Part shown: positions 6,639-9,717 of the stretch, piece after piece | How the letters are laid out: each line of letters starts with the position of its first letter | Numbering within the stretch: the first letter of the stretch is position 1 | Assembly: GCA_903907475.1 (NCBI GenBank) | Contig: CAIVOB010000006.1 | Location: 1 to 9,717, forward strand | Length of the DNA stretch: 9,717 nt | DNA from: Candidatus Omnitrophota bacterium | Lineage (GTDB): Bacteria; Omnitrophota; Gorgyraeia; Gygaellales; Profunditerraquicolaceae | Direction: 5' to 3' | Translations under genes and position numbers: made by a program | The notes under the pieces: generated by a model | Seen by the model: the letters and a program-made list of their open reading frames with translations, nothing else | The model's database searches: none | Told to the model about the DNA's origin: nothing

Positions 6639-7416
6639 TAAACCTTTCCACAAATGCGCCAATTTTAGAAACCAAATTTACGGCATTTAAGTTTTCTTTA
6701 ATTTTTTTAACAATCACACTGCCAATAATTACCCCTTCGGACATTTTACAGACTGCGCCGGCTTGTTGAGGGGAAGAAATACCAAACCCCACGCAAATCG
6801 GCAAAGCAGTATTCTGCTTAATTTTCGCCAATTTGATTTTTAAATCTTTTGCTAAACGCTCGCGCCCTCCGGTAACTCCGGTTAAAGAAACATAATAAAT
6901 AAATCCCCGCGCCACTTTAGCAATCTTTTTTATGCGCGCCAGCGTGCTCGTCGGAGCCAGAAAACAAATATTCACCAAACCTTTTTTATGAGCGTACTTA
7001 GTAAACTCACCCGCTTCTTCCAAAGGCAGGTCCGGAATAATCACTCCATCCACTCCCGAGGCTAGCGCTTGATCAATAAATTTCTTATCCCCAAAACAAA
7101 AAATCGGGTTGTAATAAGACATAAGACAGATTGGTAAACTAACTTTCGCGCGAATCTTTTTTACTGCCGCCAAAATTTTTACTAAATTTACTCCACGTTT
7201 TAGCGCAAACACCGAAGCTTCCTGAATCACCGGGCCATCTGCCAAAGGATCAGAAAAAGGTACTCCTATCTCGATTAAATCCACTCCGCGCCGCTCTAAT
7301 TCCTGAACTAACTCCTCCGTAGTCCCTAAATCCGGATAACCCGCGGTAATAAAAGCTACTAAGGCTTTTTGAGATTTACTTTTTAATTGTTTAAACTTTT
7401 CTTCAACGCGGTTCAT
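6631..7416 (-). CDS. trpA: tryptophan synthase alpha subunit
   Basis: Encodes 261 residues of TrpA, the TIM-barrel subunit that cleaves indole-3-glycerol phosphate to indole and glyceraldehyde 3-phosphate, then channels indole to TrpB. The catalytic pair Glu49 ([17 protein letters not shown]) and Asp60 fall at the same numbers as in the enteric enzymes. The mobile loop [10 protein letters not shown] and the phosphate-binding GFGISSP and GVIIGSVIV segments are intact. The ATG at 7416 is preferred to the TTG at 7452, since AAGGA (7422-7426) lies 5 bases upstream and [12 protein letters not shown] is the normal beginning. The gene overlaps the end of trpB by 14 bases, a typical trpBA coupling that helps equal production of the two subunits. 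Confidence 0.97.
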   Translation of the reverse strand: MNRVEEKFKQLKSKSQKALVAFITAGYPDLGTTEELVQELERRGVDLIEIGVPFSDPLADGPVIQEASVFALKRGVNLVKILAAVKKIRAKVSLPICLMSYYNPIFCFGDKKFIDQALASGVDGVIIPDLPLEEAGEFTKYAHKKGLVNICFLAPTSTLARIKKIAKVARGFIYYVSLTGVTGGRERLAKDLKIKLAKIKQNTALPICVGFGISSPQQAGAVCKMSEGVIIGSVIVKKIKENLNAVNLVSKIGAFVERFNV

Positions 7417-8578
7417 GCAGATCCTTATCCCCTCTCCCGGAGAGGCAAACAATCACCAGAGAATTTTTACCCAATTGCCGCCGCGCCTTTTTTAAATAGG
7501 CGATGGCGTGAGCCGACTCTAAAGCCGGAATGATCCCCTCGATTTCAGATAATAGACTAAATCCTTCTTGTGCTTCCTTATCGCTAATCGCGACATAAAT
7601 AGCGCGTTTTATTTTCTGATAATACGCATGCTCCGGGCCGACTCCCGGATAATCTAAGCCTGCGGCAATGGAATGAGCATTTTTAATCTGGCCGAACTTA
7701 TCCTCCAAAATCATAGATTTTGAACCATGTAAAACTCCTGGCGCGCCGCCCACTAAACTCGCGGCATGTTTTCCTGAAACCAAACCTAAACCGGCAGCTT
7801 CTACCCCGATAAACTTTACGCTTTGATCCTTAAAAAATGGATGGAATAAACCCAAAGCATTACTCCCACCACCAACGCAGGCCACTAAATAATCCGGTAA
7901 ACGTTTTTCTTGAAGTAAAATTTGTTTTCGCGCTTCAGACCCAATCACGGATTGAAAATCCCGCACCATCTTGGGATAGGGATGCGGGCCAGCGGCCGTA
8001 CCAATAACATAATGAGTAGTGCTCACATTAGTCACCCAATCACGCAGCGCTTCAGTCATGGCATCTTTTAAAGTCCGCGTGCCGCTTTTCACACTAATAA
8101 TTTCAGCGCCCAATAATTTCATGCGCCAAACATTTAAAGCCTGACGCTGAATATCTTCTGCTCCCATATAAATCGCGCATTTTAAACCGAATAACGCAGC
8201 TACTGTCGCTGTCGCGACTCCATGCTGGCCGGCTCCGGTTTCAGCAATTAATCTTTTTTTTCCCATGCGCGTGGCGATGAGCACTTGGCCCAAAGTATTA
8301 TTAATTTTATGCGCGCCGGTATGCAGGAGATCTTCCCTTTTTAAATAAATCTTTTTTATTCCTAAATAACGGCTTAAATTTTTTGCGAAATATAATGGCG
8401 TCTGGCGCCCAGCATATTGCCTTAAATAATAATTTAAAGCTTCTTTAAATTTTTTATCCTTTTGCGCCAAAAAATACTCTTGTGTTAACTGGTCTAAAAC
8501 GGCAATTAAAGTTTCCGGAACAAATCTTCCCCCAAAAACACCAAAATGGCCGCTTGCGTTAGGAATTTTTTTACTCAT
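7403..8578 (-). CDS. trpB: tryptophan synthase beta subunit
   Basis: Encodes 391 residues of TrpB (TrpB1 type), the PLP enzyme that joins indole and serine to make tryptophan in complex with TrpA. The N-terminus [15 protein letters not shown] is characteristic. The PLP Lys is K91 in [13 protein letters not shown]. The catalytic Glu is E113 in [16 protein letters not shown] binds the cofactor phosphate, and LSGRGDKD near the C-terminus holds the PLP ring nitrogen. I chose the ATG at 8578, 9 bases after AAAGGA (8588-8593). A GTG at 8638 would add 20 unrelated residues and run into the preceding gene. It starts 16 bases after the zinc-ribbon membrane protein ends. Confidence 0.98.
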   Translation of the reverse strand: MSKKIPNASGHFGVFGGRFVPETLIAVLDQLTQEYFLAQKDKKFKEALNYYLRQYAGRQTPLYFAKNLSRYLGIKKIYLKREDLLHTGAHKINNTLGQVLIATRMGKKRLIAETGAGQHGVATATVAALFGLKCAIYMGAEDIQRQALNVWRMKLLGAEIISVKSGTRTLKDAMTEALRDWVTNVSTTHYVIGTAAGPHPYPKMVRDFQSVIGSEARKQILLQEKRLPDYLVACVGGGSNALGLFHPFFKDQSVKFIGVEAAGLGLVSGKHAASLVGGAPGVLHGSKSMILEDKFGQIKNAHSIAAGLDYPGVGPEHAYYQKIKRAIYVAISDKEAQEGFSLLSEIEGIIPALESAHAIAYLKKARRQLGKNSLVIVCLSGRGDKDLHEPR

Positions 8579-8594
8579 ATTAATAAATCCTTTG

Positions 8595-8930
8595 CTAACC
8601 TTGTAATGAAGCACCGGTAATATTTCCCCAAAAAACACGCCAACCTTCCCCTAAATTATTTAACATTGACTGTATAAAAGAAGCATCAAAGGGAAGAGAA
8701 AAATGCGCAACATTAGTCCCCCATGAAGTAAAACTTAAAAAAGTATCCCGGAAAAACATAAAAATTAGATAAACAAAAATATTCGACAGCAGAATTAAAA
8801 CTCCCAACAAAATTAAACAACCCCAGAAACAATTGAAACGCAGCGGTTTTTTGGTCAAAAATTCATTACAATACCGGCACTTTTTCGCCGCATCTTGAAT
8901 TTCTTCGGCACAAAACGGACATCTTTTCAT
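8595..8930 (-). CDS. small zinc-ribbon membrane protein in the trp operon
   Basis: Encodes 111 residues. The N-terminus is a short zinc-ribbon-like module, C4-x2-C7 and C18-x2-C21 ([11 protein letters not shown], then KCRYCNEFL), of the kind often found at the ends of otherwise unrelated bacterial membrane proteins. One long hydrophobic segment follows (about 34-60), probably a single membrane span or a tight hairpin. The last 50 residues are mixed, with [12 protein letters not shown] and [13 protein letters not shown], and match no family I know. AAGG lies 5 bases before the ATG. It sits 14 bases after trpF and 16 bases before trpB, so it is transcribed with them, but nothing in the protein suggests a step in tryptophan synthesis. 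Function unknown. Confidence 0.85.
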   Translation of the reverse strand: MKRCPFCAEEIQDAAKKCRYCNEFLTKKPLRFNCFWGCLILLGVLILLSNIFVYLIFMFFRDTFLSFTSWGTNVAHFSLPFDASFIQSMLNNLGEGWRVFWGNITGASLQG

Positions 8931-8944
8931 AAGGGCCTTAAAAA

Positions 8945-9565
8945 TTAAAACTTTATCTTTACTGCCTGCATAAATTTCCGCAATTTTAGATGATCTTTTT
9001 TCCCCGGCCTGGATTCTAAGGCGCTAGAAACATCTATCCAGGTAGGCCGCACTGACTTCAGCGCTTGGTTCACATTAGCACTATTTAAACCGCCCGCCAA
9101 AAACATCACACGTTTTATTTTAACTGCCTGCGGAAGTATTTTCCAGTTAAATTTTTTACCGGTTCCTCCCGGCTTGGTTTTAGAAAAACTATCGAAAAGA
9201 TAAGCGTAAGTTTTATACCTGCTTAAATCTTTTAAATCCTCTGACTTGGCGACGCTAAAAGCTTTAATCACTTTATAATTTTTAAATTTCCGGCAATATT
9301 CGGGAGTTTCCTTTCCTTGAAATTGGAGCATCTCTAAATTACAAACTTTAGCGATTTTTAAAACTCGCGCCGCTTTTTCATTGACAAAAACTCCCACGCG
9401 AGAAATTTGTTTCGGTAGAATCCGAGAAATATTTCTCGCTTTTAACGGACTGATATAACGCAAGCTGGCAGGATAAAAAACAAAACCCACCGCGTCGGCT
9501 CCGAAAATATAGCTGGCTAGGGCATCCTCCAAATTAGTAATGCCGCAAATCTTTACTTTTACCAC
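8945..9565 (-). CDS. trpF: phosphoribosylanthranilate isomerase
   Basis: Encodes a 206-residue stand-alone TrpF, the TIM-barrel enzyme that converts N-(5-phosphoribosyl)anthranilate to the CdRP isomer by Amadori rearrangement. The general base Cys7 (KICGITN), Arg36 (SLRY) and general acid Asp125 (LFDSFSKTKPGGTGKKFNW) match catalytic and binding positions known from the Thermotoga enzyme. AGGLNSANV and the C-terminal IDVSSALESRPGKKD close the phosphate site. The usual QLHG reads QFQG (81-84), so the customary His is Gln. The start is GTG at 9565, which overlaps the trpC stop (GTGGTAA). GAGGTG (9571-9576) is placed 5 bases upstream. The ATG at 9570 is in another frame and hits a stop after two codons. 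Confidence 0.96.
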   Translation of the reverse strand: MVKVKICGITNLEDALASYIFGADAVGFVFYPASLRYISPLKARNISRILPKQISRVGVFVNEKAARVLKIAKVCNLEMLQFQGKETPEYCRKFKNYKVIKAFSVAKSEDLKDLSRYKTYAYLFDSFSKTKPGGTGKKFNWKILPQAVKIKRVMFLAGGLNSANVNQALKSVRPTWIDVSSALESRPGKKDHLKLRKFMQAVKIKF

Positions 9566-9717
9566 CCCATCACCTCAACAACTTTATTTCCGATATCCTG
9601 CGCTTCCATAAAAACCGTGCCGATTAATACGCCACTGGCGCCAAGAATTTTAAGAAATAAAACATCTTGCGCAGTTTTAATTCCGCTTTCCACAATCACC
9701 ACTTTATCTTTAGGCAA
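9559..9717 (-). CDS. trpC: indole-3-glycerol phosphate synthase, C-terminal part (cut by window edge)
   Basis: The last 52 codons of an open frame that enters from the right edge. The translation LPKDKVVIVESGIKTAQDV, then FLKILGASGVLIGTVFM, matches the final beta strands of TrpC. There, the ESGI segment and the GVLIGT loop bind the substrate phosphate. TrpC makes indole-3-glycerol phosphate, the substrate of TrpA, from the TrpF product. The gene ends at TAA (9559-9561), overlapping the trpF start by 7 bases. The catalytic Lys and Glu residues lie outside the window. Confidence 0.93.
   Translation of the reverse strand: MPKDKVVIVESGIKTAQDVLFLKILGASGVLIGTVFMEAQDIGNKVVEVMGW

Noticed and set aside
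6639..6662. TTG start at 6662 for the M16 peptidase
   Set aside because: It adds eight atypical residues. The ATG at 6638 has GGAAAGG upstream and the family N-terminus.
7417..7452. TTG start at 7452 for trpA
   Set aside because: It would lie deep inside trpB and add a non-family leader. AAGGA is correctly spaced for the ATG at 7416.
8579..8638. GTG start at 8638 for trpB
   Set aside because: The extension would overlap the zinc-ribbon gene. The ATG at 8578 matches TrpB N-termini and has AAAGGA upstream.
1..9717. CRISPR array, insertion sequence, tRNA or rRNA gene, prophage or defence system
   Set aside because: No direct-repeat arrays, terminal inverted repeats with a transposase, tRNA cloverleaf or phage genes were seen. 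All sizeable frames are housekeeping or small zinc-ribbon genes.

Overview
The window looks like ordinary bacterial chromosome from a moderately AT-rich, uncultured-type lineage. The gene set and protein styles (zinc-binding L28, a 50-residue DUF5679-type zinc ribbon beside rsfS, a 333-residue CNNM/CBS protein, an ArgRS with an SVAH signature) remind me of Candidatus Omnitrophota or a related group. That placement is inference from memory, not a measured result. Nothing suggests a phage, transposon, plasmid or CRISPR locus.

Layout. Only the left end is read on the + strand: a possible 3' end of an unidentified gene containing a striking long hairpin (4-42), a sigma70-type promoter (61-88), and rpmB (118-345). 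Everything else is on the minus strand, read from right to left. Block 1 is a tight run: trpC (3' end only) > trpF > small zinc-ribbon membrane protein > trpB > trpA > M16 zinc peptidase > CNNM/CBS membrane protein. Gaps are 16 nt or less, or genes overlap, so this is almost certainly one operon. Block 2 begins with its own promoter (4329-4357, TTGACA-17-TAAGAT with an extended -10): DUF5679 zinc ribbon > rsfS > argS > recJ. recJ converges on rpmB with only 6 bases between the stop codons.

How the genes work together. trpC, trpF, trpB and trpA cover the last steps of tryptophan synthesis, from phosphoribosylanthranilate to tryptophan. The upstream genes trpE, trpD and any leader would lie beyond the right edge. 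The second block is concerned with translation (RsfS silences ribosomes, ArgRS charges tRNA-Arg) and DNA repair (RecJ).

Two genes lie in a 658-base stretch (3708-4365) with no long ATG/GTG/TTG open frame: the DUF5679-type gene (4138-4290) and rsfS (3754-4104). The rsfS gene appears to start at an AUA codon, correctly spaced behind an AGGAG ribosome-binding site. This is the most interesting observation here, because RsfS is a translation regulator and no conventional start is possible. After these two genes are counted, no stretch longer than 300 bases lacks a gene. I did not find a clearly new multi-gene system.
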